From: Hyalangium versicolor
Lineage (GTDB): Bacteria > Myxococcota > Myxococcia > Myxococcales > Myxococcaceae
Length of the DNA: 64,000 nucleotides
Reading direction: 5' to 3'
Assembly (NCBI RefSeq): GCF_020103695.1
Contig: NZ_JAHXBF010000018.1
Coordinates: forward strand, 233,656-297,655
Shown: positions 26,924 to 35,276 of the stretch, piece by piece
Layout: each line of letters begins with the position of its first letter
How positions within the stretch are numbered: the first letter of the stretch is position 1
The notes under the pieces: generated by a model
Database searches by the model: none
What the model was told of the DNA's origin: nothing
The model's input: only the letters and a program-made list of their open reading frames with translations
Made by a program: the position numbers and the translations under genes

Positions 26924-28485
26924 GGCAGGCGTGCATCTGCCTCGCGGCCATCCTCGTTGCCTGCACCGAGCCTCCCGCTCCGCCTCAGCGCGCTGCGACG
27001 ACAGCCGTCCAGCGCGGGCAGGCCATCTACACTCGTGGCATCAGCCCATCCGGAGGACAGATCCTGGCGCGCGTGAGCCGCGAAGGCCCACCGGTGTCCG
27101 CCACCCTGTTGCCGTGCGTCGGCTGCCATGGGGCGGACGGACGAGGACGGCTCGAGGGGGGAGTCTCCCCGAGCAACATCCGCTGGGAGTCCCTGACGCG
27201 GCCCTATGAGGCAACGGAGGCCAGCGGGCGGCGACATCCTCCTTACTCCGAGCGCAGCTTCCGCAAGGCGATCTCCTTGGGGATCGATCCCGCGGGGCAG
27301 CAGCTCTTGGATGCGATGCCGCGCTTCGAGATACCCCGAGCGGACACGGATGATCTGATCGCGTACCTCCAATCGCTCTCGCTGCGGGCAGATCCCGGAG
27401 TCTCGGCGGAGGAGCTTCGGATCGGGTTCGTTGCGCCCGAGGAGGCAGAGCAGGCGGAGGATGGGCGCGCCGCCCGGGCCGCGGTGGAGGCCTTCTTCAC
27501 CGAGATCAACCGGGGAGGCGGCATCTACGGTCGCCGGCTCTCATTGAGCTTCGCTCTGCTCCCTTCCGCTCCCGAGGAGCGCGTCGCCGCCTTGAGGCGC
27601 TTCATCGACACCGAGCGGCCCTTCGCGGTGCTGGGCATGGTGCTGGGAGGCGCGGAGGACAGCGTGAGCACCCTGTTCGACGAGCAGCGGCTGCCCTTGG
27701 TGGGGGCGCTCTCGGCCTCTCCGAGGCCTGAGAGTGCCGAGCGCCGGTATGTCTTCTACCTCCAATCGGGAGTCGCCGAGCAGGCGCAGGTGCTGCTCGG
27801 CGACGCGATGAAGGAGAAGGGCTCGACGGCACGCATCGCCCTGGTCCGCCCCGAAGGAGAAGAGCCGGCTCAGCTCTCCGGGCGGCTCGCCTCACTGGGG
27901 CGGGTCCAGGGGGTAGGAGGGCTCACGGAGCATGTGCTCACCGCCGGGGGCGAGGAGGCGCTGGTCGCGGAGCTCTCACGGCAGAGGGTGGATGCGGTGC
28001 TTCTGCTGGGCTCCTGGGGACGAGAGAACGCGCTGTGGCAGGCCTTCAGCCGCGTGAGCTGGGCGCCCTTGCTCCTCATTCCTGGCGCCCTCCTGAGTGA
28101 CGGCGAGCTTCCTCCCCTCGGGAACCGTGCCAACCGTCTGCGGCTCGCGTTTCCGGCATCCCCCTCGGAGCGCACCCCCGAGGCGATGGCGCGCTACCAG
28201 CGACTGGCCACCACAGCGGCGCTCCCCTCCGAGCATCTCCCTGCCCAGCTCTCGGCGCTCGCCAGCGCGCTTGTCCTCGTGGAGGGAGTGGTGCGCTCGG
28301 GGCATGACCTTGATCGCGAGCGGCTCGTGGATGCGCTCGAAGGGCTGCGAGGTTTCAAGACCGGGCTGCTGCCTCCCATCTCCTATGGGCGTGATCGCCG
28401 ACTGGGCAGTCGCGGAGCCTACGTCTTCACAGTGGGCTCGGATGGGAGTGTCCGCCCGCTTGGGAGCTGGGTGGAGCTTCCCTGA
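26920..28485 (+). CDS. Cytochrome c fused to a periplasmic ligand-binding domain (lipoprotein)
   Basis: The 521-residue lipoprotein (lipobox LVAC, Cys15) has a class-I cytochrome c domain with heme motif CVGCH (66-70) and probable axial Met133, ending in DDLIAYLQSL. From about residue 165 on it is a type-1 periplasmic binding protein like the Leu/Ile/Val receptor family: RIGFVAPEE, FFTEINRGGGIYGRRLSL, PFAVLGMVLGG, LPLVGALSASPR. The GTG start overlaps the SCO stop by 4 nt, with GAGAGGAG upstream. Last gene of the oxidase operon. It could accept electrons from the oxidase or couple ligand sensing to electron transfer. The fusion is unusual and its ligand unknown. Confidence 0.9.
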   Translation: MRQACICLAAILVACTEPPAPPQRAATTAVQRGQAIYTRGISPSGGQILARVSREGPPVSATLLPCVGCHGADGRGRLEGGVSPSNIRWESLTRPYEATEASGRRHPPYSERSFRKAISLGIDPAGQQLLDAMPRFEIPRADTDDLIAYLQSLSLRADPGVSAEELRIGFVAPEEAEQAEDGRAARAAVEAFFTEINRGGGIYGRRLSLSFALLPSAPEERVAALRRFIDTERPFAVLGMVLGGAEDSVSTLFDEQRLPLVGALSASPRPESAERRYVFYLQSGVAEQAQVLLGDAMKEKGSTARIALVRPEGEEPAQLSGRLASLGRVQGVGGLTEHVLTAGGEEALVAELSRQRVDAVLLLGSWGRENALWQAFSRVSWAPLLLIPGALLSDGELPPLGNRANRLRLAFPASPSERTPEAMARYQRLATTAALPSEHLPAQLSALASALVLVEGVVRSGHDLDRERLVDALEGLRGFKTGLLPPISYGRDRRLGSRGAYVFTVGSDGSVRPLGSWVELP

Positions 28486-28536
28486 TCCGACAGCGGAAGC
28501 TCCAATGGGCGACGCGCCTCCGGCCGGCAAGTAGCC

Positions 28537-29346
28537 CTACACTCCGAGCGCCTTGCACACCTCGACCAGGACGACCTCCGCGCCGGCGGCGATGGACATG
28601 ACGCCATCACCGCTGACGCGAGGAGTAGGGTCGATGTTGAAGATGGGCACGTTGCGAATGCGCGCTGAGCGCAGCACCAGGTCGGTCACGCCCACCGAGA
28701 ACGACGTGCCGGCGAAGATGACCAGCTGCGCCTCCTCCGCGGAGCGGCACACCGCCTGCCAGCCATAGCTCTGGTGCTCGGAGTAGTACTCGTCGAACCA
28801 GAGGACGTGCATGCGCAAGAGGCCGCCGCAGGACGGGCAGCGCGGCACGTTGGCCTCCACCGGGTCCTTCCGGAATGCGGTGAGATCGACCTCGCTCGCG
28901 GCAATGGAGCCCTCGGGGGCGCCCAGCGCGCAGTCGTCCACGGAGCAGCGGAAGCGATCGCTGGAGCCGTGCACCTTGATCATGCGCTGCGAGCCCGCCT
29001 GCTCGTGCAGGGTGTCGATGTTCTGCGTGATCAGCAGGAAGTCGCCGCCCCGGGCGAGCTGGAATCGCTCCAGCGCGGTGATGGCGAAGTGCCCCGGGTT
29101 GGGCTGCTTGCCCTCAAGATTGGCGAACCGCGAGAGGTACCACTGCCACGAGCCCGCGGGGTTCTCTCGGAAGAATCGGTAGGTGCCGAGCTCCGTGACA
29201 TCGCGCTTCCAGATGGCGTCCTTATCGGTGCCCCGGAAGGTGGGAATGCCGCTGGCGTGGCTGACGCCAGCGCCGGTGACAATGAGGATCTGCCCGGGGT
29301 GCGTGGCCCGCACGGTCTCGAGGAGGGTGGAGATGGCTTTCTGCAT
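28537..29346 (-). CDS. Sir2-family NAD-dependent protein deacylase
   Basis: The 269-residue sirtuin has the NAD-binding motif GAGVSHASGIPTFRG (25-39), TQNID (107-111), catalytic His126 and a zinc ribbon of Cys134, Cys139, Cys170 and Cys173. The family removes acetyl or longer acyl groups from lysine using NAD+. The second half (FAGTSFSVGVTDL, IFNIDPTP) matches the Rossmann closing strands. It is cytosolic with no signal peptide. It converges with the oxidase operon, only 51 bases from that operon's stop, and faces away from the beta-propeller gene at 29507. No operon partner is evident. Confidence 0.95.
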   Translation of the reverse strand: MQKAISTLLETVRATHPGQILIVTGAGVSHASGIPTFRGTDKDAIWKRDVTELGTYRFFRENPAGSWQWYLSRFANLEGKQPNPGHFAITALERFQLARGGDFLLITQNIDTLHEQAGSQRMIKVHGSSDRFRCSVDDCALGAPEGSIAASEVDLTAFRKDPVEANVPRCPSCGGLLRMHVLWFDEYYSEHQSYGWQAVCRSAEEAQLVIFAGTSFSVGVTDLVLRSARIRNVPIFNIDPTPRVSGDGVMSIAAGAEVVLVEVCKALGV

Positions 29347-29506
29347 GGGGAAGAGGGTAGCTGACCTGGAGGACCTGACGCGACAGGAGGCTGCGGACTA
29401 CGGCACGGGCGTCTGCAGGGCCGCTGAAGGGGTGACAGTCTGGAAATGGTCATCGTCCACTGAAGGCGCGGCTTTCCGAACTACACTGCCCTCCTATAGT
29501 TCGACC

Positions 29507-30853
29507 ATGCACTCCAGATGGATCGAATGGCTGGGTGTCGGTGTCGCGCTGGGAACCTGGCTGTTCGCCACACCCGGAGGTGCCGCGCAGCCCAAGTCCC
29601 AGCGCTCACTGCTGATCGTCTCGAAGGCAACCCACACCCTGGCGATCGTGGATCCGGCCAACCTGAAGGTCATCGAGCGCGTGCCCGTGGGACCGGATCC
29701 GCATGAGGTGGTCGCGTCCTCGGATGGGAAGGTGGCCTACGTCTCCAACACGGGGTTCGGCAGCTTCCATGAGCTGAACGTCATCGATCTCGTTGCGCGG
29801 AAAGCGCTGCCTGCCATCGATACCGCGCCGCTACTCGGCCCACACGGACTGGCCTTCGTGGGCGGGAAGGTGTGGTTCACAGCCCAAGGCTCGAAGGCTG
29901 TTGCTCGCTATGACCCGGCAACGGCCAAGATCGACTGGATCATGGGCACCGGCCAGGACCGGACGCACATGCTCCACGTCACCGCGGACGAGAAGAAGAT
30001 CTACACCACGAACGTGGACTCCGGGACCGTCAGCATCCTGGAGAATGTCCTGCTGCAGCCGACGGTGCCTCCCACGGGAGTCCTGCCACCCGGGGCCAAG
30101 CCTCGCCTGGACTGGGTTCAGACCGCCATTCCGGCGGGGCAGGGCGCCGAAGGCTTCGATGTCTCACCCGACGGGCAGGAGCTGTGGACAGCGCTTCCAG
30201 GAGGTTCGCTCTCCGTCGTCGACCTCGCGAACAAGAAGCTGAAGACCACCCTGGACGCCAAGCTCCTCGGTGCCCACCGGCTGAAGTTCACTCCGGATGG
30301 CAAGCGCGTGCTCGCGGTGAGTGTGCGCACCGGCGAGCTGGTCGTCTACGACGCGGGAGCGCGCAAGGAGATCAAACGGCTGAACATCGGCCATGGCGCG
30401 GCCATGTTGATGGACCCCGAAGGCTCACGGGTATTCGTGTCCTGCACGCCGGACAATGACGTCGCCGTGATCGATCTGAAGACGCTGGAGGTGATCAATG
30501 GCGCGACTGATGAGCGCCAGGCTGCTATTCGCAAGGCCGATGTTGCGCAGCGCAGCGCCGTGCGGACCTTGCATCACGCGCCACAGGATCTCGCGCTCGA
30601 TGGCCTCGGCGAGCACGGGGATGTCCGCTGGGGCATCGACGAGCCGCACGTACCGGCGAAACGCATCCAGCAGCTCGTCGGAGGCCTTGCCCGTCGCGAC
30701 GGCCAGCGGCGTCTCTCCCTTCTTCACGTTCCACTGGCGAAGCGGCGAGTACGTCGTGATTCCCGCGCAGAGCAGCGGCGCAGCGGCCGCCGGATAGAGG
30801 ATGTCGATCGCAACGTCTCGGGGTCCAGGCTCGCGCCTGTCGATGGTGAATGA
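29507..30853 (+). CDS. Secreted YVTN beta-propeller protein with a replaced C-terminus
   Basis: The first 331 residues form a secreted propeller: a signal peptide (GVALGTWLFATPGGAAQ) and blades such as LLIVSKATHTLAIVDP, VAYVSNTGF and VFVSCTPDNDVAVIDLKTLEV. At about base 30500 the family sequence stops in mid-blade. The remaining 117 residues are Arg/Gln-rich and make no sense as protein, because they are the antisense of adh/araC debris on the other strand. The gene has therefore lost its native 3' end to a rearrangement and is probably a non-functional or shortened product. Start at ATG 29507 gives the signal peptide. Upstream, 29347-29506 holds its promoter region with nothing else recognised. 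Confidence 0.75.
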   Translation: MHSRWIEWLGVGVALGTWLFATPGGAAQPKSQRSLLIVSKATHTLAIVDPANLKVIERVPVGPDPHEVVASSDGKVAYVSNTGFGSFHELNVIDLVARKALPAIDTAPLLGPHGLAFVGGKVWFTAQGSKAVARYDPATAKIDWIMGTGQDRTHMLHVTADEKKIYTTNVDSGTVSILENVLLQPTVPPTGVLPPGAKPRLDWVQTAIPAGQGAEGFDVSPDGQELWTALPGGSLSVVDLANKKLKTTLDAKLLGAHRLKFTPDGKRVLAVSVRTGELVVYDAGARKEIKRLNIGHGAAMLMDPEGSRVFVSCTPDNDVAVIDLKTLEVINGATDERQAAIRKADVAQRSAVRTLHHAPQDLALDGLGEHGDVRWGIDEPHVPAKRIQQLVGGLARRDGQRRLSLLHVPLAKRRVRRDSRAEQRRSGRRIEDVDRNVSGSRLAPVDGE

Positions 30854-30902
30854 AGCGAGCGGGCGATCAGCAGCGGTGGCGGCGTAGGCGGTGGTCTTCA
30901 TC
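30501..30902 (-). pseudogene. Rearranged remnant: alcohol dehydrogenase 5' end, its mid-part, then an AraC regulator piece
   Basis: From an intact start with ribosome-binding site AAGGAG, codons 1-36 match the N-terminus of YahK-type zinc alcohol dehydrogenases (MKTTAYAAT, EPGPRDVAIDILY). Codons 37-61 jump to the middle of the same family (APLLCAGITTYSPLR). Codons 62-134 become an AraC regulator N-terminal piece (DAPADIPVLAEAIEREILWR, GLANSSLALISRA). The frame then runs into the beta-propeller sequence. The catalytic Cys/His region and the whole NAD fold are missing, so it cannot be a working dehydrogenase. Two internal deletion or fusion points (about 30794 and 30719) and the 30500 junction mark past recombination. 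An adjacent adh-araC pair is a likely ancestor. Confidence 0.75.
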
Positions 30903-31013
30903 GGCGTCTCCTTGAGCGTTCGAAGCATCAAGAAGGTGCCCCATGAAGCGCGCTATCCGCGCGCCCGTTCCAAGCAATCTCTTGCCTTTTTCGCTCAAGG
31001 CACGGGCATGGGC

Positions 31014-31667
31014 CTATCCCGGGACGGCCCCCAGTACCGGCGTCACATCCGGATCGGCCTTCTGCATCGCGCGGCGATAAGCCGGCCGCGCGCCGATGCG
31101 CTGCAGATAGGCCAGGATGTTCGGCCAGGGTGAGAGATCATACGGCTTGAACAGCCGCATCGTGGTCAACGAGAACACGGTCATGATATCCGCCGCCGTC
31201 AGCTCGTTGCCGGCCAGATAGGGCGCCTCCCCCAGCCGCTTCTCCAAGGTCGAGAAGACCAGCTTGAACCGGTTTTTGGCCATCTGCAGGGGCGCGTTCT
31301 TGTCCGAAGGATCGATGCGCTCCAGAGACCACACCTGCAAGACGAGCGGTTGCAGCGTCCCGTTGGCGAAGTGGAACCAGTAGAGATAGTCCGCGAAACC
31401 GGGTTCGCCCCGCTTCACAGCGAGCCGGCCATTGCCATGGGTCTGGATCAGATACTCGCAGATCGCCGCGGATTCCCCGAGGACGAGGTCGCCGTCGGTG
31501 AGGATCGGCGCCGTGCCCATCGGATGAAGCGCCTTGTACTCCGGCGGGGCCATTCGGTTGTCGGCCCGGCGCTCATAGCGCTTCAGCTCATAGTCGAGCC
31601 CAAGCTCCTCGCAGAGCCAGACGATCCGCTCCGATTGCGAACGTCCGAGATGATGCACCGTCAGCAT
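31014..31667 (-). CDS. Glutathione S-transferase
   Basis: The 217-residue cytosolic GST has an N-terminal thioredoxin-fold domain (LTVHHLGRSQSERIVWLCEELGLDY, then HPMGTAPILTDGD and the glutathione-contacting ESAAICEYL) and an all-helical C-terminal domain (LTAADIMTVF). A Ser in GRSQS occupies the usual catalytic Ser/Tyr region. It conjugates or transfers glutathione-linked groups on an unidentified substrate. It is divergent from an HTH regulator, with an 89-base intergenic space holding a direct repeat, so the regulator probably controls it. The neighbouring rearranged debris suggests this pair arrived by transfer. Confidence 0.93.
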   Translation of the reverse strand: MLTVHHLGRSQSERIVWLCEELGLDYELKRYERRADNRMAPPEYKALHPMGTAPILTDGDLVLGESAAICEYLIQTHGNGRLAVKRGEPGFADYLYWFHFANGTLQPLVLQVWSLERIDPSDKNAPLQMAKNRFKLVFSTLEKRLGEAPYLAGNELTAADIMTVFSLTTMRLFKPYDLSPWPNILAYLQRIGARPAYRRAMQKADPDVTPVLGAVPG

Positions 31668-31701
31668 ATGAACTCCCTTGCCCGAAGCGTTGTCCGGGGC
31701 A

Positions 31702-31727
31702 TGCGCGAACCGTAAGCTGCGCGAACC
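31702..31727. promoter_or_regulatory. Direct repeat in the GST/HTH intergenic space, candidate operator
   Basis: TGCGCGAACC occurs at 31702-31711 and again at 31718-31727, 16 bases apart, in the short space between the divergent GST and HTH genes. This suits binding by the HTH regulator. No clear hexamers are seen. Confidence 0.4.
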
Positions 31728-31756
31728 CGCTGGAAAAGGTGTGCCCGCATACCGGT

Positions 31757-32560
31757 ATGGCGACTACCACCCTCCCCGAGTTCCTCCGCGCTCGCCGCGA
31801 GCGGCTTCACCCCGAATCGACCGAGCGGCGTCGCACTCCCGGACTTCGTCGCGAGGAAGTCGCGGCGCGCGCCGGCGTGAGTGTCACCTGGTACACGTGG
31901 CTCGAACAAGGCCGCGGCGGCGTGCCGTCCGACGACGTGCTCGAACGCCTCGCTCGCGCACTCGAGCTTGACGACACGAATCGCGAGATGCTGTTCCTGC
32001 TCGCGCACGCTCGTCCGCCACCGCGCCGCCCCAAACAGCCCGCCGAGGTCACGCCGGCGCTGCAGCGCGTGCTCGACAACCTGCGCGTGCCCGCGTTCGT
32101 GAAGACGCCAACGTTTCAGATCGTCGCGTGGAATCTCGCCGCCGTGGCGGTGATCGGCGATTACGCCGCGATTCCCGAGCGCGACCGCAACATGCTGCGC
32201 CGGGTCTTTCATCCCGAAGCCACCTCGTTCCTGCCGCATGGCGATGACATGCGTCGCACGTGCCTCGCTGCGTTTCGCGTCGACATCGCCCGTGCGGGAG
32301 CATCGGAAGAGGCTGCCGCGCTCGTCGACGAGTTGATGGAGACGAGCGAGGAATTTCGCCGGCTGTGGGCAGAGAATGAGCTGCACACGCATGGCGTGAG
32401 GTACAGGCGACTCGTCCGACCAGACGTAGGCGAGCTCGTTTTCGAGGCCTCGGTGTTCTCCGTCGACGACTGCGACGGCCTCAGCATGTTTGTCCTCTCT
32501 CCGGTAGACGACGCTTCTGCGCGTGGAGTTGAACAGCTGATCCGCGAGCTTGCCGAGTAG
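31757..32560 (+). CDS. HTH regulator with MmyB-like ligand-binding domain
   Basis: The 267-residue protein has an N-terminal Xre-type helix-turn-helix (LRREEVAARAGVSVTWYTWLEQGR, about 30-55) and a C-terminal MmyB-like PAS-related domain (FQIVAWNLAAVAVIGDYAAI, NMLRRVFHPEA, ELMETSEEFRRLWAENE). This architecture is typical of actinobacterial and proteobacterial XRE/MmyB regulators that sit beside a reductase or transferase gene. The start is ATG 31757; an upstream GTG would add six residues. It is most likely a repressor of the divergent GST gene and of itself. Confidence 0.92.
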   Translation: MATTTLPEFLRARRERLHPESTERRRTPGLRREEVAARAGVSVTWYTWLEQGRGGVPSDDVLERLARALELDDTNREMLFLLAHARPPPRRPKQPAEVTPALQRVLDNLRVPAFVKTPTFQIVAWNLAAVAVIGDYAAIPERDRNMLRRVFHPEATSFLPHGDDMRRTCLAAFRVDIARAGASEEAAALVDELMETSEEFRRLWAENELHTHGVRYRRLVRPDVGELVFEASVFSVDDCDGLSMFVLSPVDDASARGVEQLIRELAE

Positions 32561-32592
32561 CACCGAGCCAACTGCTGCGTGAAGGACTGAGC

Positions 32593-32724
32593 TCACGCCC
32601 CGTCGGCAATCTCCCGACCGAGCCTCAGCACGGCGGCGACAAAGCGATCCAGGTCCCCCCGGCGCGTGCGGTGGTGCGAGAACAGCCTTCGCTCCGAGGT
32701 GCCGGTTCGAAATGAGGACAGGTC
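32593..32724 (-). pseudogene. 3' remnant of an unidentified gene
   Basis: Directly after the stop of the AgmX/PglI-like gene, the same frame stays open for about 43 codons and ends with TGA at 32593-32595. It reads as a convincing C-terminus (RRLFSHHRTRR, GDLDRFVAAVLRLGREIADGA) with strong G/C third positions but has no start codon or ribosome-binding site. The closest resemblance I can think of is the C-terminal end of PLP-dependent decarboxylases, which is weak. It suggests that the left end of the twelve-gene cluster was inserted into, or deleted across, an older gene. Confidence 0.35.
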
Positions 32725-33372
32725 TCAGAACTCGATCACCAGCCCGACGCGCTGGGGCAAGGACTCCTCTTGGGGTGCGGTCAACCTGTAGGGAGGATTC
32801 GACAGGGCCCGGACGACGCAATCGCGCTGCTCGGGCCGCAGCTCCGCACTGGCTCCTACAGGCTCCAGCTCATGATCCGATGCCGCGCCGCTGCGCGGAT
32901 TCACCGAGGCCGTCCAGCGCAGGCTGCCGGGACGATCGGAGCCCGTGAAGCACTGCGCGAGCCTGGGGCTCCGCGCCGCTACCTGAAGGCGAAACTCGTC
33001 AATCCAATCCGGTGATGCCCGATCGGCTCCGCGATAGCTGGTGCGATCCTGTGACGCGATCTGCCCACGGAGCGGCGGCCGCCGGGGCGGCGTTGGCACA
33101 GGGCGCTTTGCCTGGGGTTCTTCCGGCGCCTTCGCTTCAACCTTCGGCACTTCTGCTGGAGGAGGATGCGAACACTCGCAATCCAGAAAGGAGGCCAGCA
33201 GCACCAGAATCGCGATGCCCACCGCGCGCCGCAGACGCCGCCGCGTTCGCTCGCGACGAACCGCAGGCAACTGCTCGAGGCGCTCGCGCGCCTGTCTTCC
33301 AGCGAGCCGCATCTGCTGGCGCAGCTCGCTCCGGCGCTGGCGCATCGCCTGGCGCAGCTCCCGGGGATTCAT
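32725..33372 (-). CDS. AgmX/PglI C-terminal-like transmembrane protein
   Basis: The 215-residue protein has an Arg-rich cytosolic N-terminus of about 50 residues, one membrane helix (AVGIAILVLLASFL, about 51-64), a Pro-rich spacer (PPPAEVPKVEAKAPEEP), and a C-terminal domain with two cysteines (LAQCF, DCVVRAL) and ALSNPPYRL. The layout resembles the TonB-like AgmX/PglI C-terminal domain of myxobacterial gliding-motility proteins. Its ATG overlaps the stop of the upstream 635-residue gene by 4 nt. It is the last gene of the twelve-gene MotA/MotB/FliG-like cluster. The expected role is to reach across the periplasm to an outer-membrane partner. The domain match is by eye. Confidence 0.75.
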   Translation of the reverse strand: MNPRELRQAMRQRRSELRQQMRLAGRQARERLEQLPAVRRERTRRRLRRAVGIAILVLLASFLDCECSHPPPAEVPKVEAKAPEEPQAKRPVPTPPRRPPLRGQIASQDRTSYRGADRASPDWIDEFRLQVAARSPRLAQCFTGSDRPGSLRWTASVNPRSGAASDHELEPVGASAELRPEQRDCVVRALSNPPYRLTAPQEESLPQRVGLVIEF

Positions 33373-35276
33373 TCCGTGAGCCTCCACCCCATGACCAGAG
33401 CGCCCTTCGCGTCCCGCCACTCCACGGGCTCGAGCAAGAGGGGGACGAACGCCGACGGGCTCTCAGGCTCTGGGGCCCGGAACGGCCAGGGCAACGCGTC
33501 CGCGGGAGCGAGCCGGATGGCGCCCGCGAACGCCTCGTGGCGAGGCGATAGCGCCTGAGCCTTGCTGGACACAGACTGCTCGAGAGAACCCAACCCCTCG
33601 AGGATGGCCCGCGCCCGCTGGATGAGCTCCTCCGCCGTGCGCGCGTGGGAGCTGTTCTCTCCGCCTTTCTCGGCGAGCGAGTCCAGAACTCCGATCATGA
33701 GCTTCAAGGTGGGGATGTTCGCCGCGCGCACATCTGCTTCCTCGGCCTCGAGGTTCTCGAGGAACTGTCTGATGAAGCGCAACGTGAGGTAGGGCTCCTC
33801 GGAGGCCGCATCCCGCAGCCCCGAAACCATCTCCCCTGCCTTTCCATGAGCCAACGGCCGGAGCCGTTCCACGCGACCATCGAGCGCGCTCCCCCGCCGG
33901 AGGCTCGCGACCACCAGCTCGAACGACTGCGCATCCGCGCGGAGCGCTGCCTTCCAGATGAGATCTTCCGCGACCGGGTTGTATTCCTGCCGCGGCACCA
34001 GCGCCTTCAGCATGGCGAGGATCTCCGCGTTGGTCCGATAGCGCGACAACACATAGGACAGCCATCGCCGAGCAAGCCCCAGCGTCGCGGCCGACTCGCG
34101 AGAGCCCTCCGCATTCGCCATCGCGTACGCAAACGAGCGGAGTGCCTCCTCGAGCTGCCCGGCCTCGAGGAACGCGACCCCTCGGTGCAGGGCGATGGGC
34201 GCGCGCTCCCGAAAGCCAGTACTGGGATCGAGCTCCAGGAGCCGCTTTCCTCGCTCGCCCGCGATGAGGGCGCTGCGCCGACCTGGCGCGTCACGCGCGT
34301 CCAGGAAGCCGATCCACGCCTCCAGCTCCTCCCCACTTCCCTGCTCGATGAGCCCGTCGATGATGGCCAGCACCAGCCGTTCCAGGGCTTCCGGGTCCTG
34401 GGAATAGGGGCGCGCCTGCGCGAACAGGGAGAGGCGCCGGGCTCGGCTCAATGTCAGCCACTCGCTCGCCTGCCAGGTCAGAGCTCTCCGCAAGAAGGCC
34501 GCCTGCTGCGAGGTCGCCGGCCACGCCGCAGCCGCATCGCGCACCTCCTTGGCTCCTGCCTCGGAGACTCCGAGGCTCCTGGCACGCTGCCTTGCCGCGA
34601 AGCCCTCCTGCCGCGCCCGTCGGGCCTGCAGCTCCGCCAGGGCGAGATCGAGATCGAAGATGCGAGCTTCCACCGCGGCGACGTTCTGGACCTTCTCGCG
34701 CACCAGGGTTTTGAGCGACATCTCCAGGAGCCGCCGCATCAGCCGCCCGGCCGCGAGTCGATCGCTGAGGTCCGCCCAAGGTGTCCCCCCCACATCCCAA
34801 AGCGTGACGCGCGGAAGCAGGCAGAAGGTCCGATGGAAGGTCACCGAGCGCAGCTCCTCGGCCGAGAGAACGTCATTCAGGGAAACGAACCGCTGCTGAC
34901 GCCCCACCTCGAGAGCGTCGAATGGTGGCGGCACCTCCGGGGGTGGCCCCTTCGTCGCAACCTGGACGAGCCAGTTGTGCAGCGCCAGCGGCCACAGCCC
35001 CGCGCCGTGCTCATCCTTGGGAAAACCGTCCTGACATAGGCCCAGGTCCCCGAGAGAGGCCCAGACGACCGAGCGGAAATCCTCGTCATGGCGGCTGCGC
35101 TCGCCCTGCTCCGTCAGCCTGTTTCGCAGCAACCACAGCTTGAGCGCATCCGTGGGATGATCGTCTCGGAGGGCCAGCCGGGCGTTGTAGAAGACGAGGG
35201 TCTGCTTCGGCGGCGCGTCGTCCGCGAAGGCGGCCGTCGCCAGGGTGAGCGTGAGGAGGATGCTCGCCCAGGACAT
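33369..35276 (-). CDS. Periplasmic alpha-helical (TPR-like) protein of the motor cluster
   Basis: The 635-residue protein has a signal peptide (LLTLTLATAAFA) followed by long helical repeats. AIALHRGVAFLEAGQLEEALRSFAYAMANA is a clear TPR unit, and neighbouring pairs look similar. Four or more Cys occur in the first 200 residues (LCQDG, FCLLP), possibly disulfide bonded. Start at 35276 overlaps the stop of the beta-barrel gene by one base (TGATG), so translation is coupled. By analogy with GltC-like TPR proteins of gliding machines it may be a periplasmic adaptor. That analogy comes from context, not sequence identity. Confidence 0.75.
   Translation of the reverse strand: MSWASILLTLTLATAAFADDAPPKQTLVFYNARLALRDDHPTDALKLWLLRNRLTEQGERSRHDEDFRSVVWASLGDLGLCQDGFPKDEHGAGLWPLALHNWLVQVATKGPPPEVPPPFDALEVGRQQRFVSLNDVLSAEELRSVTFHRTFCLLPRVTLWDVGGTPWADLSDRLAAGRLMRRLLEMSLKTLVREKVQNVAAVEARIFDLDLALAELQARRARQEGFAARQRARSLGVSEAGAKEVRDAAAAWPATSQQAAFLRRALTWQASEWLTLSRARRLSLFAQARPYSQDPEALERLVLAIIDGLIEQGSGEELEAWIGFLDARDAPGRRSALIAGERGKRLLELDPSTGFRERAPIALHRGVAFLEAGQLEEALRSFAYAMANAEGSRESAATLGLARRWLSYVLSRYRTNAEILAMLKALVPRQEYNPVAEDLIWKAALRADAQSFELVVASLRRGSALDGRVERLRPLAHGKAGEMVSGLRDAASEEPYLTLRFIRQFLENLEAEEADVRAANIPTLKLMIGVLDSLAEKGGENSSHARTAEELIQRARAILEGLGSLEQSVSSKAQALSPRHEAFAGAIRLAPADALPWPFRAPEPESPSAFVPLLLEPVEWRDAKGALVMGWRLTE

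Noticed and set aside
30501..30902. Functional alcohol dehydrogenase
   Set aside because: Only about 60 residues of the family remain; catalytic and cofactor regions are missing.
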